Shown: positions 1-8,437 of the stretch, piece after piece | How positions within the stretch are numbered: position 1 is the stretch's first letter | How the letters are laid out: each line of letters opens with the position of its first letter | Assembly (NCBI GenBank): GCA_963711505.1 | Contig: CAVQEJ010000001.1 | Location: 434,001-498,000 of the forward strand | Direction: 5' to 3' | DNA length: 64,000 nucleotides | DNA from: JAGWRA01 sp963711505 | GTDB lineage: Bacteria; Acidobacteriota; Vicinamibacteria; Vicinamibacterales; CAVVIG01 | The notes under the pieces: model-generated | What the model saw: the letters and a program-made list of their open reading frames with translations, nothing else | What the model was told of the DNA's origin: nothing | Database searches by the model: none | Position numbers and translations under genes: made by a program

Positions 1-774
1 CACCGTCCCCGTGTTCACCGCCGCGGCCAGCTGCCCGCCCTTCTCGATGTCGAGCACGTAGCTGCCCGCCGGCACGTAGTCGATCTCGAACTGACCGGCG
101 GCGCCGGTGATCGCGCTGAACGAGCGTCCTTCGAGGAAGACGGTCGCGCCGGTGAACGTATCGCCGCCGCAGCCGATGAGCTGACCGGTGATCGCGCCGG
201 TATTGAGGCCGTTCCCCGCGGGCCCCTGCGGGCCCGTCGCGCCGATGTCGCCCTTCGCGCCAGTGGCGCCGGCCGGGCCCTGCGGTCCCTGCTGTCCCTG
301 CGGCCCTTCGAGCCCCTGAGGGCCCTGAGGGCCGATCGGGCCCATCGGACCCTGAATCCCCTGGTCGCCCTGCGGGCCCTGCGGGCCGGTGATGTTCCAC
401 TCGATCTTCGTCTCGTTGCGCAGGCACGTGTCGTTCGCGCCGACGATGCGCACCTGGCCGAGATCGTCGCGGCCGTTGTCGCGGCGATCGTCACGATCGC
501 GCCGACCGTTGCGGTCGTCACGATCGGCGCGCGGCGGTGCCTGGACGCAGGCATAGATGACGGTCGCCGAGCTGCTCGATGAAGATGAAGACGAAGACGA
601 CGAAGATGAACTCGACGAAGACGACGAAGACGAGGAGGACGAAGACGAGGAGGAGGAAGACGAGGACGACTGGGTTTGGGCCGCCACGGGCGGCGCCGCC
701 AGCCAGAACGCGATGGATGCCGCGCCGGCAATGCCGAGGGCACAGCGGAGGAGCCCATGGAATGAGCGGTTCAT
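1..774 (-). CDS. Secreted poly-serine / collagen-like protein (C terminus off window)
   Basis: The frame starts at ATG 774 and stays open to base 1, giving 258 codons; the rest lies outside the window. Residues 1-33 are a signal peptide ending VAA|Q. Residues 36-69 are 34 consecutive serines with mixed codons. Residues 82-104 are a run of Arg and Asp. Residues 130-187 hold 20 unbroken Gly-X-Y triplets rich in GPQ, the mark of a collagen-like rod. From about residue 197 a segment resembling a carboxypeptidase regulatory-like fold follows (DYVPAGSYVLDI). The protein is probably exported and exposed on the surface, with the serine run as a flexible or modified linker (inference). No frameshift is seen. 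Confidence 0.8.
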   Translation of the reverse strand, partial: MNRSFHGLLRCALGIAGAASIAFWLAAPPVAAQTQSSSSSSSSSSSSSSSSSSSSSSSSSSSSSSSSSSATVIYACVQAPPRADRDDRNGRRDRDDRRDNGRDDLGQVRIVGANDTCLRNETKIEWNITGPQGPQGDQGIQGPMGPIGPQGPQGLEGPQGQQGPQGPAGATGAKGDIGATGPQGPAGNGLNTGAITGQLIGCGGDTFTGATVFLEGRSFSAITGAAGQFEIDYVPAGSYVLDIEKGGQLAAAVNTGTV

Positions 775-958
775 GCTGATCGCACTCCTGAGTGAGCCCG
801 GCCGACAATTCTGTGAAGAGCCATGCGGGCCCGCGCATTGTATAGGCGGGTCTGCGGCCGGTCAACGAACGATTCTGTAATTGTCCCCCGGATTGCACCG
901 ATATCTCAGCCATGCCCGGAGGGCTGCCGGGCCGCCCCGGCCGTGGCATGATGGGGCC

Positions 959-2254
959 ATGGCCACAGTTGAAGCCGGGACGGCGGAGGTCCCGCAGAAT
1001 CTCCCACGAGGAGCTCGCCCGGCGCCTCTCCGACGCGTCGCTCACCATCGTCGACGTCCTGGCCGGCGAGTCGTACCGGCAGGGCCACCTGCCGGGCGCC
1101 GTCAACCTGCCGCTCGCCGACCTGCCGAAGCTCGCGTCCGGACTGCTGCCCGACAAGGGGGCCGACATTGCCGTGGTCATCGCGGCAGCCCCACCTGACC
1201 GCTCGGGGCGCAGGCCGTGCGCCTGCTGCGCGAGATGGGCTACACGCGCGTCCGTCATTATCTGGGCGGACTGGCGGGCTGGCAGGAGCGCGGCGGCGTG
1301 CTCGAGGTGGAGGAGGCGCCCGAGGCGCTCGACTTCGTGCCGCTGGTGACGAGCGCGTTGCACGACAGCTCGCCGGCAGGCGAGCTGGAAGATGCCCCGC
1401 AAGGCGAGCTGGAAAATATCAGCCGGCGCGCCCGGCCCACGATCGCCCGCGCGCCGTGGAGCATCCGCGTGCTCGACGCCTTCGGCAACCGGACCGTGGG
1501 CCAGTTGCTGGCGATCTGGCTCACGGTGGTCGTGGCCTGCGGCGTCATTTATTGGGTAGCCGGCTTCACCGCCTTCGACGACTTGCGGGAAGGCGGCGTG
1601 CCCATCGGCCACGGCCTGCGCGACTTCGCCACCGCCCAGTACTCCAGCTTCGTCACCGCCACCTCCGTCGGCTTCGGCGACGTCGTCCCGCGCGGCCTGC
1701 TGCGCATCGTCGCGGTCTTCGAGGCGATGGCGGGCCTCGTCATCTTCGGATCGCTCATCTCCAAGTTCGTCTCGCGGCGGCAGGATCGGATCATCGCCGA
1801 GATCCATCAGACGACGTTCGAGGAGGGGATGTCGCGAGTGCGGACCAACCTGCACCTGGTGTTCACCGAGCTGCAGAACATCGAGACGGCGTGCGAGCAG
1901 CGCGGCTGGCCGCGCGAGCGGATGCTGGTGCGGGTAGAGAGCGCGGCGCTGGTGCTGGTGGGCGAGCTGCGGGTCGTGCGCGGCCTGCTCTATCGTCCGC
2001 GCCAGTTGCCGCAGGAATCCGACCTCGAGGGGATCCTGGTGGGTGTTACGCTCGCGCTGCAGCAGCTGATCGATCTGCTGGGCAACGTCCCGTCCGGCGC
2101 GGCGAGGCCGGCGCGCCTCGAGGCCAGCCTGACGACCATGGCCGCGCTGGCGCGCGACATCTGCGGCGAGTGCGTCCCGCGCGTCTACGAGCCGCACATG
2201 GTCGAGTGGATGGACCGCATCCAGGGGCTGGCGGGGCGGCTGACGGCGGCGTGA
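959..2254 (+). CDS. Rhodanese domain fused to two-TM potassium channel pore (frameshifted)
   Basis: Reading across two indels gives one protein of about 430 residues. An extra A near 998 separates MATVEAGTAEVPQ from ISHEELARRLSDAS, and a second shift lies near 1195. The N-terminal 110 residues look like a rhodanese fold (TIVDVLAGESYRQGHLPGAV, then LREMGYTRVRHYLGGLAGW). The second indel falls where the active-site cysteine loop would be, so that loop cannot be read. A helix at 1496-1570 precedes a pore loop with the filter TSVGFGD at 1661-1681 and a second helix near 1694-1760, the Ion_trans_2 pattern. About 150 cytosolic residues with several helices follow. It is probably a tetrameric K+ channel with a regulatory N-terminal rhodanese (inference). 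Confidence 0.72.
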
Positions 2255-2291
2255 GGCGGGCGCCGGCCGGTTCCCGCCGGTCAAGGCTTCA

Positions 2292-2356
2292 TGCGGTGAT
2301 TGACGCAGGTATTTGCCGCTTTTTGTGCGGTGAATATGTGTTACAATCACCGCACA
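2292..2356. promoter_or_regulatory. Candidate operator/promoter of the Fic gene: three TGCGGTGA half-sites
   Basis: TGTGCGGTGA (2324-2333) and TCACCGCACA (2347-2356) form a perfect 10-bp inverted repeat with 13 bases between, ending two bases before the Fic start codon. A third half-site, TGCGGTGA, lies at 2292-2299. TACAAT (2342-2347) inside the repeat could be a -10 box. The arrangement suggests autoregulation (inference). Confidence 0.5.
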
Positions 2357-2358
2357 CC

Positions 2359-3495
2359 ATGCCCGGCTACATCCACGAGCGCCCGGACTGGCCGCGATTC
2401 CGCTGGGATCCGCGGCCGCTCGCCGAGCCCGCTCGCCGCGCGTCCGGCACCAGCAGGGGCGGCTCATCGGCCGCATGGAAGGCCCTCGGCTTCCCGCTCC
2501 GGCAGGAAGCGGTCCTCCACACCCTGACCGAGGACGTCGTCGAAGAGCAGCGAGATCGAGGGCGAGAGGCTCGACGCGGACCAGGTGCGTTCGTCGATCG
2601 CCCGGCGCCTCGGCCTGGACATCGGCGGCGCTCGACGCCGGCCGACCGCGACGTCGAGGGCATCGTCGAGATGATGCTCGACGCGACGCGAGCACTACGA
2701 CGAGCCGCTGACGCGCCGAACGGCTGTTCGCCTGGCACGCCGCCCTGTTCCCGACCGGGCGCAGCGGCATGACCGGAAATCGCGGGTCGGCGCCTGGCGC
2801 GACGACAGCACCGGGCCGATGCAGGTCGTCTCCGGGCCGGTCGGGCAGCGAGCGCGTCCACTTCGAAGCGCCAGCCGCCGGCCGCGTCGACCGCGAGATG
2901 GCGGCGCTTCCTCGACTGGTTCAACGCGGACGGCGACGACATCTCGATCCCGGTGCTCAAGGCGGCGCTGGCGCATCTCTGGTTCGTGACCATCCATCCG
3001 TTCGACGACGGCAACGGCCGGATCGCGCGCGCCGATCGCCGACATGGTCGCTGGCCCGATCCGAGCAGAGCCCGCAGCGCTTCTACAGCATGTCGGCGCA
3101 GATCCGCCGAGGAGCGGAACGCCTACTACGACATCCTCGAACGGACCCAGAAGGGGACGCTGGACGTCACGCCCTGGATGGAATGGTTCCTCGGCTGTCT
3201 CGGACCGCGCCATCGACGGGGCACGAGGACGATCCTGGCGGGCGTCCTCGCGCAAGGCCCGGTTCTGGGAGGCGCATGCCGGACGTCACGCTGAACGACC
3301 GCCAGCGGCTCGTCCTCAACCGCCTGCTCGACGGTTTCGAGGGCAAGCTGACCACGTCGAAGTGGGCCAAGCTCGCGAAGATGTTCGCAGGACACGGCGC
3401 TGCGCGACATCCTCGACCTGGTCGAGCGGGGCGTGCTGGTCCGCAATCCTGGCGGCGGCCGGAGCACGAGCTACTCGCTGGCGGAGAGTCGATAG
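2359..3495 (+). pseudogene. Fic family protein with N-terminal DUF4172 (many indels)
   Basis: Stitching all three frames gives a Fic protein of about 375 residues. It begins MPGYIHERPDWPRFRWD (DUF4172) and continues with SSEIEGERLDADQVRSSIAR, whose SSEIEGE resembles the inhibitory (S/T)xxxE(G/N) helix. A Fic core follows with the intact motif HPFDDGNGRIAR near 2993-3030. Its C terminus, LNDRQRLVLNRLLDGFEGKL, is winged-helix-like. Active Fic enzymes add AMP or related groups to target proteins. At least eight frame changes occur in 1.1 kb, far denser than in the housekeeping genes, so real decay is likely here, although sequence error also contributes across the window. An upstream inverted repeat suggests it was once regulated on its own. 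Confidence 0.7.
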
Positions 3496-3602
3496 CCCGC
3501 GGTCCTCGAGGAATGGAGGTCTGCTTCCGCTCCCCGGCGTTCCGCGGCCGGGGCCCCGCGATGCCTGTGCGGTGTAGAGATGGGGATTGGAGGCACCATC
3601 CC

Positions 3603-4126
3603 ATGACCCTGTTCAACCGGCTTGCCTGCGTCTGCGCGCTGACCGTTCTCGTCGGTGTTCCCGTGTCCGCCCAACAGCATCCGGCGATGCCGTCCGGGAT
3701 GACGCACGAACAGCACATGGCGCAGATGAATATGCGCGGTGCGAAGGCCATGGGGTTCGACCAGAGCGAAGGCGACCCATCACTTCACGCTGACGCGGGG
3801 CGGTGGACTGATTGCGATCGCGGCGAACGATCCGAAGGATGCGACCACGCGCGACGAGATCCGCGCGCACCTCAGGGAGATCACCAAAGAGTTCGCGGCC
3901 GGCAGACTTCCAGAAGCCCGAGGAGATCCACCTCGAGCTCCCGCCCGGCGCGGCGACGATGCAGCGGCTGAAGGCGGACATCACCTATCGCGACGAGCAG
4001 CGCGACGGCGGCGGCGCCGTGCGCATCACGACCTCCAACGCCGACGCGCTGCACGCGATCCACGAATTCCTGCGGTTCCAGATCCGTGCCCACAAGACCG
4101 GCGACCCGCTCACCGTGCAGAAGTAG
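3603..4126 (+). CDS. Exported protein of unknown function (frameshifted)
   Basis: It begins with a clear signal peptide (MTLFNRLACVCALTVLVGVP, cut after VSA). The mature part is rich in Met and His (HEQHMAQMNMRGAKAMGFDQ), then THHFTLTRGGGLIAIAAND and a C-terminal half ending FLRFQIRAHKTGDPLTVQK. Two apparent one-base insertions, near 3772 and 3904, must be removed to read it through; the corrected length is about 173 residues. I do not recognise a named domain. The Met/His-rich start could bind a metal, but that is only a guess. There is no clear operon partner. Confidence 0.55.
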
Positions 4127-4200
4127 CGGAGGCAGGTGTCGGCCCTTCACGGCGCTGCGGAACCGGCAGGCGTGAGCGGTGTCGAATCCTTCACGATGGG

Positions 4201-4731
4201 GTGACGCCGAAACGACTGCTGCTTCTCGCGACCGCCGCTGTTGCCGCGGTCGTTCTGGTGCTGGCCGGCGCTCTGTCTGATCGGCGCCATGTCTCACCAC
4301 GGTGAGGTTCCGGCGAATCCCGCGCACCCCGCCCAGAGTTGGTCTCGGCCGCGTTCTGATCGCTTGGCGGTTGCCCAATCAGGGTCCGCCCTGTTCCCTG
4401 GTGCACGACGGCTACATCCCCATGGGACCGCTGGTTCCGCCGACGCTACTCAGGCGTGTCGAGCCGGATCTGTTCGGGCCTGACCCCTCTGGCCCGTCCT
4501 GTTGTCGTCATTGCTGAAGTCGGTGTGGACAAGGCTGGCCGCGTGCACGAGCCGTGCATCCTCAGGGGCATCCGGGCTGACGTCGATCGCCGCCTCCTGG
4601 CCGCCGTGCGCCGGTGGCCTTCAGCCGGGGCGCCTGCGGATCGCGGGCGTAATCGGCAGGAGGAAACACCTGGCCGCCGGTGCGGCGGTGCCCGTGGCGC
4701 AGGTCGTGACGGTGACGGTGGGACTGGGTAG
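4201..4731 (+). pseudogene. TonB C-terminal-domain-like protein, frame-disrupted
   Basis: A GTG-started frame opens with a basic, hydrophobic anchor (VTPKRLLLLATAAVAAVVLV). After frame changes, another frame reads RVEPDLFG, then VVVIAEVGVDKAGRVHEPCI, LRGIRADVDRRLLAAVRRW and finally a VTVTVGLG end. The pattern 'V-x-V-D-x-x-G-x-V then L-D-x-x-x-x-A-V-x-x-W' is that of TonB/TolA C-terminal modules, which transfer energy from ExbB/ExbD to outer-membrane receptors. At least two indels break it. The link between anchor and domain is inferred from spacing alone. No exbBD lies nearby. Confidence 0.4.
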
Positions 4732-4821
4732 ATCCGGAAGCCGTGCGTCAGTGCGCCCGTGACAACGCTCGTCCCCTGGCGTACGGGATACAGTGGACAT
4801 GGGGCCGCTGGCAGGAGATCC

Positions 4822-5067
4822 ATGGCGAACGGTACTGGTCCGCGATCTGGATGACGAAGTGCTGAAGCGGCTGAAGGCGGCCGCGAAGGCCGCCCGCCGT
4901 CCGCTGGAGGCAGAGATTCGCGAGATCCTCACCGCGGCCAGCATGCGGAGTTCGACCGAGACGCGCCGGCTGTCGGCGCGCTGGTTGAAGCGGCTCGCGG
5001 GTCAGCGCATGCCGACAGCGCAGCTTTGCTTCGTGAAACCGCGGGGCTCAGCCCCAGCCTGGCGTGA
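4822..5067 (+). pseudogene. FitA-like ribbon-helix-helix antitoxin (two indels)
   Basis: After removing an extra A near 4828 it reads MATVLVRDLDDEVLKRLKAA, the DNA-binding start of FitA/Arc-type antitoxins. EAEIREILTAA and RWLKRLAGQ follow. A second shift near 5015 is needed to reach the usual toxin-binding tail (HADSAALLRET) and a TGA at 5065. These antitoxins neutralise FitB/VapC PIN nucleases, but no PIN partner follows here, so it is an orphan or a remnant. A similar, more decayed FitA lies at about 7.9-8.1 kb. Confidence 0.55.
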
Positions 5068-5088
5068 TCACGTCGGCGAATGACGGTT

Positions 5089-5116
5089 CGTCATTCCCGC
5101 GGAAGCGGGAATCCAG
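5089..5116. repeat. Palindromic intergenic repeat (CGTCATTCCCGCG type), copy 1
   Basis: TTCCCGC and GCGGGAA face each other around GGAA, forming a strong hairpin within CGTCATTCCCGCGG...GGAATCC. Related copies are at 12061-12110 (interrupted) and 19141-19177 (opposite strand). This is a common dispersed palindromic repeat type in high-GC genomes. Confidence 0.6.
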
Positions 5117-5157
5117 ATCCGCACTCGAATCCGTGAATCCGCCGCGAGCGGGTACGG

Positions 5158-5387
5158 TCAGCGGGATCCCTGGCGTTCTTCCAGCAGGATGTCGACGATG
5201 TCGACGTTGAGCCCCGCCGGGCCGGGCAGTGGAACTCTGTTGGGGGAGGGGCGCCACGGGCCGGTTTGCGGATCCGCAGTGTCCGCAGTTGATGCGCCGG
5301 CGCCATCCCGGCGAACGAGGTCCGACCCACCGCCCGCAGGCATCGGCTGAGACGCGCTCGAAGTCCTCCGAGGCGCATCGATGTCAT
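5158..5387 (-). pseudogene. Phd-like antitoxin, paralogue 1 (frame-disrupted)
   Basis: Starting at ATG 5387 the protein reads MTSMRLGGLRARLSRCLRAV. After one shift it ends NRVPLPGPAGLN then VDIVDILLEERQGSR with TGA at 5158. The same C-terminal tail occurs in the antitoxins at 11403-11642 and 12152-12412, so the three are paralogues. By comparison with the intact copy, the N terminus is a short Phd/YefM-type DNA-binding unit and the tail would bind a VapC-type toxin. No toxin follows in this copy. The gene points away from DODA fragment A (5409), as in the other two copies. Confidence 0.5.
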
Positions 5388-5408
5388 ATCAACGAGTATC
5401 TGACCCCA

Positions 5409-5453
5409 ATCCTTCCCGCCCTCTTCTTCGGCCACGGCAATCCGATGAACGCG
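5409..5453 (+). repeat. DODA 5'-end fragment A
   Basis: These 45 bases match the first codons of the dioxygenase gene at 12596-12640 with few changes (ATCCTTCCCGCC...GATGAACGCG). They encode LPALFFGHGNPMNA-like residues in the same frame and then stop matching. This is the leftmost of five such fragments. Confidence 0.75.
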
Positions 5454-5556
5454 CGCGCGAACATCCGCAGGTTGCGATGCGACGGGTAGGTGGGTAGACG
5501 GGGAGGGCTGCCGGGTGCGACGTTCGGATTGGCCAGGCTCTGCGGGAAACTGCCTG

Positions 5557-5614
5557 CATGTTCATATATTGTTATTGTTCATTAATAATGAACATTGATA
5601 ATATTATGAACATG
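5557..5614. promoter_or_regulatory. AbiE promoter/operator with nested inverted repeats
   Basis: Inner repeat: TGTTCATT-AAT-AATGAACA at 5576-5594 (8-bp arms). Outer repeat: CATGTTCATATATT (5557-5570) against AATATTATGAACATG (5600-5614), with one inserted base. The block is strikingly AT-rich and covers the start codon of abiEi (5606 or 5612). Streptococcal AbiEi is known to repress its own operon by binding paired inverted repeats, so the same is inferred here. Confidence 0.6.
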
Positions 5615-6694
5615 ACTGGGATCGCCCTGCCTGCAGCGCTCGATGCCTACGCGTCGCCCTCGAGCGGTGGATGCCGGGGGCCGAGCTGCGGACGGACCGA
5701 CCGGCGCGACCGGCGGCGATTCGACGCGCCTGCTCGCGTGGAAGGCTCCGGGCGGGACCGTTCGCTACCTCGTCGAGGAGAAGCGGCACCTCCGTCACCA
5801 GGATGTCGCGGTCGTGGCCGACCAGCTCCTCGGCCTGCGGGCGGCGCTGCCTCGGGGGCGCGCCCGCGATCGCTTGCTTCTCCTCGCGCCACACGTCCGG
5901 CCCGCAGCAGGCGACAGTTCTCGAACGTGCCGGCATCGACTACCTCGACCTCGCCGGCAACGCGCATCTGACGGCGCCCGGCCTCTTCGTGCACGTGGAA
6001 GGCCGCAAGCCGATCCGGCCGCCGGTTCGTGCCGGCCGCGCGCAGAAGGGCTGGATCAAGGTCGTCATGACCCTGCTCATCCGGCCGGACCTCGTCGACG
6101 CTCCGTACCGCGTCCTGGCGGAGCAGGCGGATGTCGCGCTCGGGACGGTCGCCGGCTGCGTGACCAATCTGACGACACGCGGATTCCTGGGGCAGCGGAA
6201 GAACGACCGCGAGATCCGCGAGCATCAGGAACTCGTGGCGCTCTGGGTGCAGGCCTACGTCGAGACACTGCGTCCGAAGCTCGCGGAACGACGGTATCAG
6301 GTCCGCGTGGAGACTAAGGAGGAGATCTGGACGCGGCTCCAGGCCGTTCTGGCCGGACAGGGAAGGCGGTGGGCGCTTACCGGTGCCGATGCCGCGGAGC
6401 GGGCTACGCACTTCTTCCACGCCGGAAGAGTCGCATCTACGCACCGGCCCGCGTGCTGGAGGATGCCGACACCCGAAAGGCGCTTGTGGCCCAGCCGGCC
6501 CAACGGGGTGGCAACCTGCTCGTCATCGAGCCCCCGGGGCCGCTCGCGAATCCCGACGACGGGAAGACGAAGGCCCTGCCGGTAGCCCCGCTTCTGCTCG
6601 CCTATGCCGAGCTGCGGTATCGGGGGACCGAACAGGCGCTGCGAAGCGGCGGAACTGCCTCCTGCCGAAGGTGCTCGACCGTGCCGCGGATTGA
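5606..6694 (+). CDS. abiEi: Type IV antitoxin AbiEi (frameshifted)
   Basis: The stitched protein (about 360 residues) begins MTGIALPAALDAYAS. It includes RYLVEEKRHLRHQDVAVVAD, VLERAGIDYLDLAGNAHL and a winged-helix part (VVMTLLIRPDLVDAPYRVLA), then PLLLAYAELRYRGTEQAL and KVLDRAAD before TGA 6694. This matches AbiEi antitoxins, which bind DNA through the N-terminal wing and block the AbiEii nucleotidyltransferase through the C-terminal domain. Shifts lie near 5665, 5900, 6430 and 6640. The stop overlaps the GTG start of the next gene, so the two are translationally coupled. The AT-rich operator lies directly upstream. Confidence 0.68.
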
Positions 6695-7510
6695 TCCGGC
6701 CCTGCTGCCCCTCGTGTCGGATGCCGTCCGCGGGCTGCACGCGCTGGGTGTCCCGTTCGCCCTGGTGGGCGCGCTCGTGCCCGAGCTCCTGCTCGACGTT
6801 CCGCCGACCCGGAGGACCAACGACGCCGACCTGACGGTGGTCGTCGGCAGTCTCGCGGAATTCGAGGACCTGAAGGCCCGGCTGTCCGACTACGGGTTCG
6901 CCACGAACGAACCGCCCCTACCGCCTGCAGCGCCAGGCTGGAGGCCTGCTGGACCTATCATGCCGTTCAGCGAGAACTTCTCGCGCCCGACGGCTACCTT
7001 CGTCTGGACGAGACTCACGTCTTGAACATGGCCGGCTTCAATCAGGTCGTGCCAGGGGCGATACTGGTGGCAATCGACAGAGGCCTCACTCTTCCGGTCG
7101 CGCCGCTCCCGCTCTACGTGCTGCTGAAGCTCGTGACCTTCGGCGATCGCAAGCAGCCGAAGGACCTCGCCAGCGTGCTCCATTGTCTGGAGCACTATCA
7201 GGAGGAGCACGACCGGCGCTACGGCCTCGAGCACGAGGGCGAGGCCGTGCCGTTCGAGTTCACGTGCGCCTGGCTGCTTGGTCTGGACGCCCGCCCCCTT
7301 CTCGATGAGGCACTCACGAGCGCCGTCGGCCCGGTGCTGGCACGATTCGACGACCCGGACGCGGAGATCGTCGACAGGACGGCGCGGGAGAAGACCGGAT
7401 CGGTGGCCAGCGACGAGATTCGAGCGGACGTATTCGAGCAGTTCAGGTGGTTCCGGCTCGCGCTCTGGCTCGATTGCGCCGCCAGCGGAACCGGACGCAT
7501 GATGGAGTGA
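6681..7510 (+). CDS. abiEii: AbiEii-like nucleotidyltransferase toxin (frameshifted)
   Basis: GTG 6681 overlaps the abiEi stop. The N-terminal half reads HALGVPFALVGALVPELLLD then TRRTNDADLTVVV, the glycine loop and D-x-D of DNA polymerase-beta-like nucleotidyltransferases. After shifts near 6930-7010 comes YRLQRQAGGLLDL, PFSEN, GYLRLDETHVLNMAGFNQVV, a helical C-terminal part, and a stop at 7508-7510. AbiEii toxins transfer nucleotides, blocking growth during phage infection. The pair looks like a complete type IV toxin-antitoxin module whose genes both carry indels. DODA fragment B starts 13 bases after the stop. Confidence 0.65.
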
Positions 7511-7523
7511 GTCGATGTCCGAT

Positions 7524-7569
7524 AGCCTTCCCGGCCCTCTTCTTCGGGCACGGCAACCCGATGAACGCG
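7524..7569 (+). repeat. DODA 5'-end fragment B
   Basis: It matches the dioxygenase 5' end (TTCCCGGCCCTCTTCTTCG...CCCGATGAACGCG), continues with CTCGCGACCAATCC as in fragment C, then runs into the arsR-like duplicate. It sits directly after abiEii. Confidence 0.75.
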
Positions 7570-7868
7570 CTCGCGACCAATCCGTCCTGAGTTCGACCTT
7601 CCTCGTCGGGAAGTCTTCCGAGACGTGCGTTCCTGCTTCGTGCCACTCTCCTGCGCCACGTTGCGCAGACGTTCGAGCGCGGCGGACCAGGTCCTGCTCG
7701 TATTTCGCAATCCACGGCGTGAGGTCGGCGACCAGGGCCTCCGGTTCGAGTCGATAGAATCTGCAATCGGCCCTGACGCTCGGCGGAGACCAGGCCCGCC
7801 GCCCGGAGGCTCATCAGGTGCTTGGAAATGCCCGATGGCACCAGGTCGGGAAACTCGGCGGCCAGCTG
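7570..7868 (-). pseudogene. Truncated duplicate of the ArsR regulator at 8438-8889
   Basis: From DODA fragment B to about 7875 the sequence parallels 8449-8799 nearly base for base. The minus strand keeps MPSGISKHLMSLRAAGLVSA and ERQG, then falls out of frame several times. The 5' end of the gene, including the start and first DNA-binding helix, is missing; beyond 7875 the sequence is unrelated. This is the dead half of a 350-bp direct repeat. Confidence 0.6.
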
Positions 7869-7879
7869 ACCGACGAAGC

Positions 7880-8380
7880 GGGCGCGTTGCGGTGGCGTGG
7901 CAACTTACTGGTGCGACTGGACGACGAGGTCTGAGCGCTCAAAGCGACAGCCAGGGCGCATGGCAATCGCTTCGGCCGAAATTCACGAAGTGCTGCGGGC
8001 CGCCAGCGAGCGGAGCTGGCGAGACGCGCGGCTGTGGCACGCTGGCTGAAGCGGCTGGCCGGGACACGACATTCTGACAGTGCGCCTCGATCGCGAGGAG
8101 GGCCGGTGAGTCTGCGTGATGCAGCGGTCGAATGGTTCGTATCCAGCGACGCTGCCCGGCGCCGCAGTGGACTGTGACTACGCCCGACTACTGTTCGCCG
8201 AAACCGCGAACATCGTCTGGAAGAAGAGCCGCGGGGTGAGATGAGCACCGAGGACGCCGCAACTGGTAGTCGACATCGGGCGGATCCGGTCGGAGCCGTT
8301 TCTGCGAGCCTGGCAGAAGATGCCATGCGCTGGGCGACGGGCGACGGCGTACGATTCCGCTCGCAGTCCTGAGCTGAGAC
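7880..8380 (+). pseudogene. FitA-VapC toxin-antitoxin remnant
   Basis: Scattered frames still show a FitA antitoxin (LLVRLDDEV, ARWLKRLAGTRHSDSA). They are followed by a PIN toxin: AAVEWFVSSDAARRR, then YARLLFAETANIVWKKSR, then TEDAA..LVVDIGRIRSEPF, and a last helix AEDAMRWATGDGVR. The usual first Asp of the PIN site is not preserved at the start (VSLRDAAVEWF). Stop codons and frame changes occur throughout. The order antitoxin-toxin is that of fitAB/vapBC operons. Confidence 0.5.
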
Positions 8381-8410
8381 GAGGCTTGAAGTTCGGCGAT
8401 GTTGCATCCT
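8371..8410 (-). pseudogene. 5' scrap of a Phd-like antitoxin gene
   Basis: The minus strand reads ATCGCCGAACTTCAAGC, matching the start of the antitoxin at 11642 (RIAEL, GCATCGCCGAACTCAAGG) but nothing further. It faces away from DODA fragment C, the same geometry as the antitoxin genes at fragments A, D and E. Confidence 0.4.
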
Positions 8411-8437
8411 GCGATGACACAGTATATCCAAGAAGTG

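Noticed and set aside
557..880. Plus-strand frame rich in Glu and Asp
   Set aside because: It is the exact antisense of the 34-serine run (TCG/TCC read backwards give Glu/Asp), and the minus frame has a signal peptide and collagen repeats.
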